Positions 51,718-59,948 of a stretch of 64,000 nucleotides of DNA are shown in pieces. The first letter of the stretch is position 1. Each line of letters starts with the position of its first letter. Below the pieces are notes generated by a model. It was not told the origin of the DNA. It ran no database searches and was given only the letters and a program-made list of their open reading frames with translations. This DNA comes from Natrinema zhouii (GTDB lineage: Archaea > Halobacteriota > Halobacteria > Halobacteriales > Natrialbaceae): the NCBI RefSeq assembly GCF_013456555.2, contig NZ_CP084883.1:186001-250000 (forward strand), in the 5' to 3' direction. The position numbers and the translations under genes are program-made.

Positions 51718-52602
51718 ATGACCCTCGGCAGCCTACGGGCGAGCGTGCACGAACGCTCGCGCCGAACACAGCTTCGCCGGACGACTCGAGGGCTCGCCGC
51801 GCACGTCCAGCCGGTGTTCCTCCTGCCAGGGATCGCGATGTCGCTGTTCGGCGCGTCCCTCGCCGGCGACACGGCGGTCACGACGGCGGTCGTCCACGCA
51901 CTCGCGATCGGGCTAGCCGTCTACGTCGCCCACCTCAAGGATGGCTACGTCGACCACTACGTCAGGGGAGAGGACGCCGACAATCCCCTCGCGCCGACCG
52001 AGATCCAGGTCGCGATCTTCGCGGCGAGCACCGCCTTCGTCTGCTGCGTCGCATCCCTCTGGGCGGCCGCCGGTCCCGTTCCGGCCGCGCTCACCGCGCC
52101 GCTCGTCGTCCTCGGCCTGCTGCACGCGCCTCACCTCGACATCGCCCCCGCCACCGGAACCCTCGACTACCCGCTCGGAATCGCCCTCGCTACGGCTGGC
52201 GGCTACGCGACCCAGACCGGTTCGGTGTCGGCGTCGATCGTCGCGATCGCAACCGTCTTTCTGGTGTTACTCACAGGGATCAACGTCCTACTCGACCTGC
52301 TCGACTACGACCATGACCGGCGCGTTCCGAAACGGACGATTCCCGTCATCGTCGGTCCGGACGCCGCCCGCTCCGTCGCCTGGGTCTTCGTCGTCGCCGC
52401 GGTCGCACTGCTCGCCTGCTCGAGCGTCGTGGGTGTGCTCCCTCCTCGAGCGGCCCTCGCGGGCATCTTCCCCCTCGGCGCCGCGGTCGCCTGCGTCGTC
52501 GGCGGGTTCACGGCCGACCGCGCCGTCCCGCTGTTCATCGGCTCGACGTACCTCTTCGCCGCCACGCTGTTCCTGGCGGTTCGCCCCGAATTGCTCCCCT
52601 AA
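51718..52602 (+). CDS. UbiA-like prenyltransferase-family membrane protein
   Basis: A 294-aa membrane protein with about 8 helices. The two Asp-rich motifs of UbiA enzymes can be traced: HLKDGYVDHYVRGEDADNP before helix 3 and NVLLDLLDYDHDRRVPKR after helix 5. UbiA enzymes prenylate aromatic acids or other acceptors, or build lipid tails. In this island it may prenylate a hydroxybenzoate-derived ring or be unrelated (haloarchaeal quinone or digeranyl lipid biosynthesis). Start at ATG 51718. Confidence 0.75.
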   Translation: MTLGSLRASVHERSRRTQLRRTTRGLAAHVQPVFLLPGIAMSLFGASLAGDTAVTTAVVHALAIGLAVYVAHLKDGYVDHYVRGEDADNPLAPTEIQVAIFAASTAFVCCVASLWAAAGPVPAALTAPLVVLGLLHAPHLDIAPATGTLDYPLGIALATAGGYATQTGSVSASIVAIATVFLVLLTGINVLLDLLDYDHDRRVPKRTIPVIVGPDAARSVAWVFVVAAVALLACSSVVGVLPPRAALAGIFPLGAAVACVVGGFTADRAVPLFIGSTYLFAATLFLAVRPELLP

Positions 52603-52632
52603 TCCAACGGCGATTCGCGTTCGAACCGCGGG

Positions 52633-53406
52633 CTACCCGTACACCAGACGGAGTTCGATGTCGTCGACTGCCTCGAGCAGCGGTTCGGAGAGTTCCGCTT
52701 CGATGCGCTCCTCCGTGAGCCGGTTCGCGGCGCCGGCGATCGCGACCGCCGCGATCGGCCGCCCATCGCGGATCACCGGCGTCGCCAGGGCGTGCAGCCC
52801 GCGCAGGTCCTCCTGGTAGTTCACAGCGTACCCGCGCTCGCGGACGCGCTCGAGTTCCTCGAACAGCGCGTCCCGGTCGGTGATCGTGTTTTCGGTCCTG
52901 GCGGGCAGCCCGTGTCGATCGATGGTCTCCATAACCTCACGTTCCGGCAGGTGTGCCAGGATCGCTTTGCCTGCCGAGTTGGCGTGGAGCGGAACCCAGT
53001 TCCCGATCGTCGAATCGAACGAGAACGACTCGCTCCGCGGGACCCCGTAGATGAACATTCCCATGCCGTTCTCGGGAACGATGAGCCACACCGTCTCGTC
53101 GACGTTGAAGGCCAACTGATCGATCCGCTCCTTCGCCGCGTGGTAGACCTCGAATTGGTTCCGAACGGAGACGCCGACGTTGAAAAATTGCAGGCCGAGG
53201 CGGTAGTGGCCGTCCTCGTTGACGACGTACCCGTGTCGCTCGAGACCCACGAGGTGTTTGTGCACCGTGCTCTTGGCCAGGCCGAGTCTGTCCGCCAGTT
53301 CCGTCACTCCAGCGCCCTCGCTCTCCCGAAGTGATTCGACGATAGCGAACAGGGTTTCGTTCGATTTGATCGATCGTCCATCGCTTTCGTCTCCTTTCAT
53401 ACGCAT
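52633..53406 (-). CDS. IclR-family transcriptional regulator
   Basis: A 257-aa regulator with a winged helix (VTELADRLGLAKSTVHKHLV, about 36-55) and effector domain (GNWVPLHANSAGKAILAHLP, GLHALATPVIRDGRPIAAVA). A TATA element (minus-strand CATTATATGC, about 53428-53437) lies about 25-30 bases before the ATG at 53406 or 53400. It sits at the right edge of the aromatic island, so it and the IclR at 25734 bracket the pathway. Confidence 0.92.
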   Translation of the reverse strand: MRMKGDESDGRSIKSNETLFAIVESLRESEGAGVTELADRLGLAKSTVHKHLVGLERHGYVVNEDGHYRLGLQFFNVGVSVRNQFEVYHAAKERIDQLAFNVDETVWLIVPENGMGMFIYGVPRSESFSFDSTIGNWVPLHANSAGKAILAHLPEREVMETIDRHGLPARTENTITDRDALFEELERVRERGYAVNYQEDLRGLHALATPVIRDGRPIAAVAIAGAANRLTEERIEAELSEPLLEAVDDIELRLVYG

Positions 53407-53779
53407 CCGCTACGGACACCGGGCATATAATGTATTCCCTATAGTTCACCGTCGATCGGCGGCGAGAAAAGACTGCCGTTCGCTGAGATGAAACGACTCG
53501 TCGGCTAGGGAGATGTATCCGATACAATCGGTATGCCCGATAATATACACCAGTACGTCTGTAAACTTGTGCCGATATATGCGATTCTCTACCACGTTAC
53601 TATCAACCGTTGTGAACGATATCGTTTCGTAACAGCGAACGCATCGTGCGTACGAATCTCAAGCGCATCGCGATTCGTATCGTCGTGAACAAGAATGCCG
53701 CGAAACGTTCGCACGCATCGATCCAGCGGCACGTCGCCTCCGCGGACCGTACTATTTTTGCTCCTTGCGAGTCATTCGT
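53407..53779. other. Intergenic; IclR promoter only
   Basis: Apart from the TATA element near 53430 no coding or RNA feature was seen in this stretch. Confidence 0.5.
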
Positions 53780-54102
53780 ATGGTATCCACTTCGAGACCG
53801 GACGCCGAAGCGGAACTCCGGTCGCTCGTCGACGGTTTTCCTCGTTCGCGACGCCAGCGTACGCGTGCGGGCGCTGGAGCAGACATCGCGGAAATCGGCG
53901 ACCGACGCGTCGTTCCCCATCTGATCAAGGTGCTGATGATCCACGAGATTGATCCCACTGGGACCGCTTCGGCTTCCCCGAAGTCCTGCGTAACCGCATC
54001 CGCTGCGGTACCTCAAGCTCCCCGAGGTTCACTGACCCGGCGCGCTGGTGCTCCCAGCGGGGGATCGAACCGCTCGAGGGGTTCGACGAGTGGAAGCTAT
54101 AG
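53780..54102 (+). pseudogene. HEAT-repeat protein, frameshifted
   Basis: From ATG 53780 the frame reads STSRPDAEAELRSLVDGFP and GDRRVVPHLIKVLMIHEID, typical of short haloarchaeal HEAT-repeat proteins; then it degrades. The natural C-terminus appears in another frame as DPARWCSQRGIEPLEGFDEW followed by KL and a stop at 54102. At least one frameshift separates the two parts (about 53960-54030). Confidence 0.5.
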
Positions 54103-54209
54103 CTCTACCGGTCGTTCCTGCCGCCCGTGGACCGTACTGTTTGGTTGCGATACTATCCCGACGCTCAGCCTCGTCGTGAATTCGTACGATAGTCGTAAAT
54201 AGTATGTCA

Positions 54210-54484
54210 TTAGCTGTGGGAACAACCCAATTCTACTCGTTTCGTATTGAACTTCGCTTTCCCTCTCATCTCGATTCCACCCTCAAGCGTCTTGGAGACG
54301 CGATTACGTTTGACGAGCCGCTCTATAGCAACGTCACCAGTATGGAGCGCTTCGCTCTCCCCTAATCTTGAACTCGTTGTCGCCAGCCACAGTACTTTGT
54401 TAACGCGCTGGCGTCACTCTCGCGTTGCGGAACGAACGCCACCCAGTCATAGTGGGCCTCGTGTTCGGGCCGGAGCTCGACATC
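54210..54484 (-). pseudogene. Family B DNA polymerase, C-terminal remnant
   Basis: On the minus strand KDVELRPEHEAHYDWVAFV and PQRESDASALTKY appear in one frame. TVAGDNEFKIRG follows in a second frame and ALHTGDVAIERLVKRNRVSK, then TLEGGIEMRGKAK, in a third, ending at 54210. This series matches the C-terminal part of haloarchaeal PolB-type polymerases found on plasmids and proviruses. The gene is frameshifted at least twice and lacks its 5' three-quarters. The call rests on recalled motif order and needs a database match. Confidence 0.5.
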
Positions 54485-54527
54485 TTTAGAGATTTCTTAG
54501 GCGAGGTCAGGAAATGCGTCTCGGTCT

Positions 54528-54814
54528 CCAAATACGAGCTGGCGCCTTCCTCGATCAATACGGACGGTGCTCGCCGAATCATGCGACGGCTATGCGAGGG
54601 TGCCGAAATCGGCCTCGAGGATACACACGGCTATCTCGCGCCACACGGTGGATGTCGCGGTGCCGGCGAGGTGATGGTTCGACAACGCGGCTTCACCGCC
54701 GCTGCACGGCTTTTAGATAACAGCGAAGAAGTAGTCCGAAAATCGTATTCACATATCGAAGCGAAGGAGATGGCCAAGGACGCCGGTGACGCGTTTGCCG
54801 AGCACGATACGTAA
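54528..54814 (+). pseudogene. Integrase C-terminal remnant, copy of the recombinase at 24.3 kb
   Basis: The 94-codon tail is nearly the same protein as residues 319-411 (long numbering) of the integrase ending at 25468: YELAPSSINTDGARRIMRRL, RGFTAAARLLDNSEEVVRKS and YSHIEAKEMAKDAGDAFAEH. DNA identity looks about 80-85 per cent. The box II Arg of HGGRRG is replaced by Cys (HGGCRG), and the N-terminal part is missing; homology starts near 54528, right beside the polymerase remnant. It cannot recombine, but together with the other copy it forms a long direct repeat around the aromatic island. Confidence 0.85.
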
Positions 54815-55137
54815 AGACCGGCCTCGTTCACGCCCTCATACTGGTTACTGAGAGCATTATTGAACGAGAAACCGAGGGTTACATTTGTACATTTGTAAAT
54901 GAAGGAGCGGTCAGTGGCAGTACCTTCGGTATTGTAGCCGTAGTGTACTCCAGTTATCGGACACCCATCCGCACTGCCCGCCCCATTTTACATCCCTACG
55001 TACGTAAATGACCGATTCGGCAATTATGGTATATAATGGAGATTCTAGACTTCGGAGAAAGACAGGCGGAAATGGCAGCAGTAAAACGGCAGCAAATGGA
55101 CGGTCGGCAGAGTCTGTTCTATATCGTGGAACGAAGA
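54815..55137. other. Intergenic, AT-rich, no gene recognised
   Basis: An AT-rich stretch with repeated ACATTTGTA/TTTGTAAATG segments near 54880-54900 separates the integrase remnant from the next IclR gene. No convincing frame. Confidence 0.45.
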
Positions 55138-55902
55138 TTACCTATGTTGGATATTAAGTTCTATTACGTTAGCAGTTCCCAGAACCGTCTTCGGGAGTTC
55201 TTCGTAGAAGTACTCACCCTGCATCCGATGCGTGGGTCCGGCAACGCTGATCGACCCGATGACCTGATCGGTCGCGTCGAAAATGGGCGCGGCTACGCTT
55301 CGGAGCCCGTTCAACCGCTCCTCGTCGTCGAATGCGATCTGCTGTTCGCGGATTTCATCGAGCTGCTCGCGGAGGACATCCCGATCCGTGATCGTATTTT
55401 CAGTGATCTGGGTCAGGCCATGTCGGTCGATGATAGCATCACGACGGTCATCAGAGAGATGTGCCAGAATGACTTTTCCGAGCGCCGTACAGTGGAGGGG
55501 AACGCGGTCACCAATGCCGGTATCGATATGAGCCGCCCCCGATCCGCTATCCCGGTAGATGAAGACGCCTCTGCCGTGCTCTTCAACCATCAACCCCGAA
55601 ATCTCGTCGGTCTTTTCGGCGAGTTTTTCGACTTCGGGATGCGCGACCTGATACAGCGCGTGTTGCCCTCTCGTGCGTTCTCCGGCCTGGAGGAATTTCA
55701 ATCCCGTCCGATACTCGTCGTTCTCTCGGACGACGTACCCCGCACGCTCTAGCGTCAACAGGTGATGGTGAACGGTGCTTTTCGGAAGGTCGACGTGATT
55801 TGCCAGTTCCGTTACACCTGCTCCCTCGAGTTCGATCATTGCTTCGATGATTCGGAACGTCCGATCGATCGCTTGTATGCCGGTTGTGCCTTTCTCTGCC
55901 AT
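55138..55902 (-). CDS. IclR-family transcriptional regulator
   Basis: A 254-aa regulator starting at ATG 55902. Winged helix VTELANHVDLPKSTVHHHLL (about 30-49) and effector domain (GDRVPLHCTALGKVILAHLS, GLRSVAAPIFDATDQVIGSI) are intact. It diverges from xdhC across 258 bases containing two identical 15-bp repeats, one near each start, and so probably controls the molybdenum-hydroxylase cluster and itself. Confidence 0.92.
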   Translation of the reverse strand: MAEKGTTGIQAIDRTFRIIEAMIELEGAGVTELANHVDLPKSTVHHHLLTLERAGYVVRENDEYRTGLKFLQAGERTRGQHALYQVAHPEVEKLAEKTDEISGLMVEEHGRGVFIYRDSGSGAAHIDTGIGDRVPLHCTALGKVILAHLSDDRRDAIIDRHGLTQITENTITDRDVLREQLDEIREQQIAFDDEERLNGLRSVAAPIFDATDQVIGSISVAGPTHRMQGEYFYEELPKTVLGTANVIELNIQHR

Positions 55903-55936
55903 GGGTTGTGTATTGAGACCCACCCACATAGTTGTT

Positions 55937-55951
55937 CCGTATCGTAGAACG
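55937..55951 (+). promoter_or_regulatory. 15-bp repeat, copy 1 (candidate IclR site)
   Basis: CCGTATCGTAGAACG, 35-49 bases before the IclR start. Preceded by GTT, it gives GTTC...GAAC flanks, the kind of half-site pair seen at IclR operators. Confidence 0.45.
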
Positions 55952-56096
55952 CTACGCAGTCTCGCGAACGATCGTCCGCTGTTTTGCCCGTGTCGTCGGT
56001 ATTCGGGTTCTGACCCTCCTCACAGTATAACTATCTCAACTGGAGAAACGAGCCGTATGAGGCGAATGCCCGGGTTATCCGGTCTACACTCACGTC

Positions 56097-56111
56097 CCGT
56101 ATCGTAGAACG
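56097..56111 (+). promoter_or_regulatory. 15-bp repeat, copy 2 (candidate IclR site)
   Basis: The identical CCGTATCGTAGAACG recurs 160 bases on, 50-64 bases before the xdhC start. Confidence 0.45.
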
Positions 56112-56160
56112 GTCGTGGGATAGGATAACACATATACTATTCGAGCCACTGTATCCGAGT

Positions 56161-57312
56161 ATGAATACGACGGGGAACGTGGATCCGTGGGGAATAACGA
56201 CGCTCGACCTCTTCGAGTTGCTCGAGGACGCCGTTCAGACGGACCAGTCGTGGGCAGTAGCGACCGTCGTCGCCGTCGATGGCTCTGCGTACCGCCGGCC
56301 GGGTGCGAAGATGCTGTTCGGGCCCGACGGCTCGGCGTTCGGCGGTATCACGGCCGGCTGTCTCGAGGGGCCCCTCGCGGATGTCGCCAGCGAGGTCCGT
56401 CGAACGGACGAGTCGGAGCTCGTGACGTTCGATCTGACGTCCGACGACGATGGCTGGGGGCTCGGTCTCGGCTGTGAGGGAGTCGTCGATATATTGGTCG
56501 AACCGATAACCGGATCGTGGCACGCTCCAGTCCAAGCGTATCATCAGGGGGAATCGATCGCGCTCGTCACGGTGATCGACGACACGGCGTCGGTTCCGGT
56601 GGGAGCTCGTGCGAGTCTCACGGCCGATGAGGAACCGCTCGAAACCGACGATTCGTCACTCCCGTCGTCCGTTCTCGAAGCCGTTGCCGAGCGAGCCGGG
56701 GAACTGGCGGCTGCCGGTCGATCCGAGACGGTGACCGTCACGACGGAAGACGAATCGGTCGATCTCTTCGTCGACGGAATCGAGCCGATCGATCGGCTGC
56801 TGATCTTCGGTGGCCAGCCGGATAGCCGCCCGGTCGCACGGCTCGCACGTGAGGTCGGCCTCCAGGTGACGGTCGCGACCGCGCGAGGCGGACAGGCCGA
56901 CCCGGACGCGTTTCCGAACGCGGACCGCGTCGTCGCGACACATCCGACCGAGCTCGAGGAGTTGGTCGACGACCGGACGTCGGTCGTGATCATGTCTCAC
57001 AACTTCGTCGACGACCAACTCGCACTCGAAACGCTGCTCGAGACGGACGTGCCGTTCATCGGACTGATGGGGCCGCGCGAGCGCTTTCAGCAGCTCCGCG
57101 AGGGCCTCGAAGACGAGGGGGTAACGCTGTCACCGACCGACCGGGAACGCATCGCCACACCAGTCGGTCTCGATATCGGCGGTGGAGAGTCCGTGGAAAT
57201 CGCGTTGAGTATCGTCGGGGAGGTCGTCGCAGCGAGTAACGGTCGCGATGGCGGACGGCTTCGCGATCGGGAGGGGCCGATTCACGACCGGGTTCAGTCG
57301 CATCCGGAGTGA
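56161..57312 (+). CDS. xdhC: XdhC/CoxI-family molybdenum-enzyme maturation protein
   Basis: A 383-aa protein. The N-terminal XdhC domain has the hallmark SAYRRPGAKMLFGPDG and GGITAGCLEG with the conserved Cys67 that handles the Mo-ligand sulfur; the C-terminal Rossmann domain has GGQPDSRPVARLAREVG and MSHNFVDD. XdhC binds and sulfurates the molybdenum cofactor and inserts it into hydroxylases of the xanthine dehydrogenase family. The three-subunit hydroxylase at 59434-64000 is its evident client. The 3' end overlaps the convergent mocA-like gene by 19 bases. Confidence 0.92.
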   Translation: MNTTGNVDPWGITTLDLFELLEDAVQTDQSWAVATVVAVDGSAYRRPGAKMLFGPDGSAFGGITAGCLEGPLADVASEVRRTDESELVTFDLTSDDDGWGLGLGCEGVVDILVEPITGSWHAPVQAYHQGESIALVTVIDDTASVPVGARASLTADEEPLETDDSSLPSSVLEAVAERAGELAAAGRSETVTVTTEDESVDLFVDGIEPIDRLLIFGGQPDSRPVARLAREVGLQVTVATARGGQADPDAFPNADRVVATHPTELEELVDDRTSVVIMSHNFVDDQLALETLLETDVPFIGLMGPRERFQQLREGLEDEGVTLSPTDRERIATPVGLDIGGGESVEIALSIVGEVVAASNGRDGGRLRDREGPIHDRVQSHPE

Positions 57313-57890
57313 CGCAGGCGCCGGAGATCCGCCACCGTATCGACGTCAGTTGCGATCCCGGAATCGTCCACGGGGACGAGACGGACGTCGCCCGATTCGA
57401 ACAGCGCTCGGCCGCCGGTATCACCCGAAACGGATGTCAGGGAGTCGAAGTGACGCACATCGAAGAGCACCGGATTCCCGCGACGATCGCCGTCGGTCGG
57501 CGCGACGATCCCTTCACTGCCGTCGCTGTAGCCGTCGACGACCGCTCGAACGGTCGCCGGATCGACGCAGGGCATGTCGCCGGGCAGAAAGAGGGCGGCG
57601 TCCGCGTCGGATTCGCGTGCGGCGCGAGCGCCGAGGCGAACCGATCGGCTCTGGCCGTGGCTGTAGTCGTCGTTATCGATCGTGTCGTCGACGAACTCCG
57701 ACACCACGGGACGGACGCGATCGGCATCGTGGCCGACGATACCGATCGTGTGCTCGAGCGGTGCCGTCGCGAGCGTACGAGCCGCGTGACTGACGATCGC
57801 TTCGTCCTCGAATCGAGCCAGCAGCTTGTTTCCGTCCTCGAACCGCGAACCGGTACCGGCAGCCAGTAGCACGCCAACGACGGTACTCAT
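57294..57890 (-). CDS. MobA-like nucleotidyltransferase (MocA-type)
   Basis: A 198-aa NTP-transferase with the signature LLAAGTGSRFEDGNKLL at the N-terminus, the metal-binding FLPGDMPCVD and GNPVLFDVRHF. In molybdenum-hydroxylase operons such proteins cytidylylate molybdopterin to the MCD form used by bacterial enzymes; whether haloarchaea use MCD or MGD is not shown. It is downstream of the dihydropyrimidinase gene by 3 bases, so the two are one transcript. Confidence 0.9.
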   Translation of the reverse strand: MSTVVGVLLAAGTGSRFEDGNKLLARFEDEAIVSHAARTLATAPLEHTIGIVGHDADRVRPVVSEFVDDTIDNDDYSHGQSRSVRLGARAARESDADAALFLPGDMPCVDPATVRAVVDGYSDGSEGIVAPTDGDRRGNPVLFDVRHFDSLTSVSGDTGGRALFESGDVRLVPVDDSGIATDVDTVADLRRLRHSGCD

Positions 57891-57893
57891 GGC

Positions 57894-59324
57894 TTACTCG
57901 AGTGAGACGCCTTCGGGACCGCGAGGCAGGTAGTTCCGGTCGCCGGGTTCGGCGAGCAGTTCGCCGTCTTCGACGACGACCTCGCCGCCGACGATCGTGT
58001 GCGTCGGGAGGCCAGTCAGCTTGTCGCCGTGGAACGTGGAGTAACCCGGTTCCATCGTGTGGTAGAAGTCGTCGTCGACGACGGTGCTCTTCTCGAGGTC
58101 GACGATGACCATGTCGGCATCGGAGCCCTCGGCGAGCGCGCCTTTGCGCGGGTACAGACCCCAGCGCTTGGCGTTGTTCGTCGAGCAGACTTCGACGAGC
58201 CGCTCCATGCTGACGCGGTTCTTGTTGACGCCCTCGCTCATCATCACGGGCAGGAAGTACTCGATACCGTTGTTGTCGCCGGGGATCGCATCCCAGATGC
58301 CGCCGTGTTTCCCCGTGTCCTTCTCCTTGAACTCGAGCTTGTGCGGGCAGTGGTCGGTGCCGACGTAGTCGACGACGCCGTTGCGGATTCCCTCCCAGAG
58401 GCGCTTCTTGCTCTCCTCGCCGCGAAGCGGCGGCGAGATCTTCCCCCAGACGCCGAGGTCGTCCTGCTCGTAGGTGTGCGAGAGGAACGCCGGCAGCGTC
58501 TCTGCGTGGAGGTTAACGCCCTGCTCCTGGTATCGCTTACAGATGTCGACGCCCTCGGCCGTGCTCATGTGGACGATGTAGGCCCGGGAGTCGGTGTACT
58601 CGGTGAGCTGACCGATCTGTTCGATCTGCATCGATTCGCAGATGTTCGGCGCCGACTCGCTCCAGGCCTCGAGGTCGTTTCGACCCTCCGCCTGCAGTTC
58701 CTTGCGGCGTTCGATTGCGAGGTCCTCGTTCTCGGCGTGGAACATCACGACGCCGTCGGGGATCTCCGAGACCTTGTCCAGGACTTTGTAGACGCCGCCC
58801 GCGTCGGAGTGGTCGATCCCGAGTTCGGGCGAGGCGTTCTTGTACCAGTTGAAGAAGATCTTGTAGGATCGAATCCCCTCCTCGGCGAGCCCCTCGATCT
58901 CCTCGACGTGGTGGTCCTGATGGACGATCGCGTGGTAGGCGAAGTCGATGTAGGAGTTCTCCTCGCCCGCACGCTTGAAGAAGTCCATGTCGGGCAGGTA
59001 CGGCTCCTTCTGCAGGAGGAAGTTGACGACCGTCGTCACGCCGCCGTGGATCGCGCCGCGCGTTTCGGTCTCGAAGTCGTGCTCGAGACCCTCGTGGTAG
59101 TCGAACTCGTATCGGGAGAGACCCCAGTGAACGTGCGGGTCGATGAACCCGGGGATCAGATAGTTGCCCTCGGCGTCGATCTCTCGGTCCGCCTCGGGGA
59201 GGTTCGATTCGGTGCCGACGCCGACGATGACGCCGTCTTTCGCCGCGACTCCGCCGCTGATAGTGCCACCAGGAGTGACCACTCTGGCGTTGACTACTCG
59301 AAGGTCTACAGTTGATTCGACCAT
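57894..59324 (-). CDS. Dihydropyrimidinase / hydantoinase-family amidohydrolase
   Basis: A 476-aa cyclic amidohydrolase. D62-P-H64-V-H66 starts the binuclear metal site, the carbamylated Lys is K155 in RSYKIFFNWYKN, further ligands are His in VMFHAENED and in YIVHMSTAEG, and Asp in DYVGTDHCPH. It opens a cyclic amide such as dihydropyrimidine, hydantoin or a similar ring. Standing between the Mo-enzyme maturation gene and the hydroxylase itself, it suggests that a hydroxylated N-heterocycle is opened. Allantoinase is an alternative. Confidence 0.9.
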   Translation of the reverse strand: MVESTVDLRVVNARVVTPGGTISGGVAAKDGVIVGVGTESNLPEADREIDAEGNYLIPGFIDPHVHWGLSRYEFDYHEGLEHDFETETRGAIHGGVTTVVNFLLQKEPYLPDMDFFKRAGEENSYIDFAYHAIVHQDHHVEEIEGLAEEGIRSYKIFFNWYKNASPELGIDHSDAGGVYKVLDKVSEIPDGVVMFHAENEDLAIERRKELQAEGRNDLEAWSESAPNICESMQIEQIGQLTEYTDSRAYIVHMSTAEGVDICKRYQEQGVNLHAETLPAFLSHTYEQDDLGVWGKISPPLRGEESKKRLWEGIRNGVVDYVGTDHCPHKLEFKEKDTGKHGGIWDAIPGDNNGIEYFLPVMMSEGVNKNRVSMERLVEVCSTNNAKRWGLYPRKGALAEGSDADMVIVDLEKSTVVDDDFYHTMEPGYSTFHGDKLTGLPTHTIVGGEVVVEDGELLAEPGDRNYLPRGPEGVSLE

Positions 59325-59359
59325 ACAGTGTGTACTCTTCCCACCCTACTTGAGTGTAA

Positions 59360-59371
59360 TCGTTCGAACGA
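59360..59371. promoter_or_regulatory. 12-bp palindrome in the hydantoinase / hydroxylase spacer
   Basis: TCGTTCGAACGA is a perfect palindrome between the two divergent starts (59324 and 59434). With the following AAT it shares TTCGAACGAAT with the palindrome at 1826. Confidence 0.35.
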
Positions 59372-59433
59372 ATCGGTGCCTGGATCGCAACACAACGTTT
59401 ATGGCTCGGTCAACGGTATGGGTACCATATCTC

Positions 59434-59946
59434 ATGAGTACAGATAGCACAGACGGAACCGCCGAACGACCGACCGAAGAGATCACCGTGATCGTCAACG
59501 GTGAACCAGTGACTGCAGAAGTCGAACCACGGCTCAAACTCTCGGATTTCCTCCGGTACGAGTGTGACCTGCACGGCGTCCGCGTTGGGTGTGAACACGG
59601 CGTCTGTGGCGCGTGTACCGTTCAACAAGACGGGCGGACCACGAAGAGCTGTCTCTCCTACGCCGTGCAGGCCGACGGTGCAGAGATCGAGACCGTCGAG
59701 GGACTCGCCGAGGAGGAGACGAACTCGCTGCACCCCATTCAGGAAGCGTTCCACGAGACTCACGCGCTCCAGTGTGGCTTTTGCACCAGCGGCTTCGTGA
59801 TGGCGACCAAAGAGCTCCTCGAGGAGAACCCGGATCCGACGCGCGAGGAAATCGAGGAGGGGCTGGCGGACAACATCTGCCGCTGTACCGGCTACCAGAA
59901 CATCTACGAGGCGGTCGAACGGGCCGCCGACGCGATGGAGGACTGA
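59434..59946 (+). CDS. Molybdenum hydroxylase, [2Fe-2S] small subunit
   Basis: A 170-aa protein with two [2Fe-2S] clusters: the plant-ferredoxin type with C53, C58, C61 and C73 (GCEHGVCGACT) and the alpha-helical type with C114, C117, C149 and C151 (QCGFCTSG, NICRCTGYQ). It passes electrons from the Mo centre to FAD. Start at ATG 59434; the N-terminus has a short acidic extension. The gene precedes the large subunit by two bases. Confidence 0.95.
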   Translation: MSTDSTDGTAERPTEEITVIVNGEPVTAEVEPRLKLSDFLRYECDLHGVRVGCEHGVCGACTVQQDGRTTKSCLSYAVQADGAEIETVEGLAEEETNSLHPIQEAFHETHALQCGFCTSGFVMATKELLEENPDPTREEIEEGLADNICRCTGYQNIYEAVERAADAMED

Positions 59947-59948
59947 CC

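Noticed and set aside
53603..54016. A 137-codon minus-strand gene
   Set aside because: It runs antisense to the HEAT-repeat remnant and has no recognisable features.
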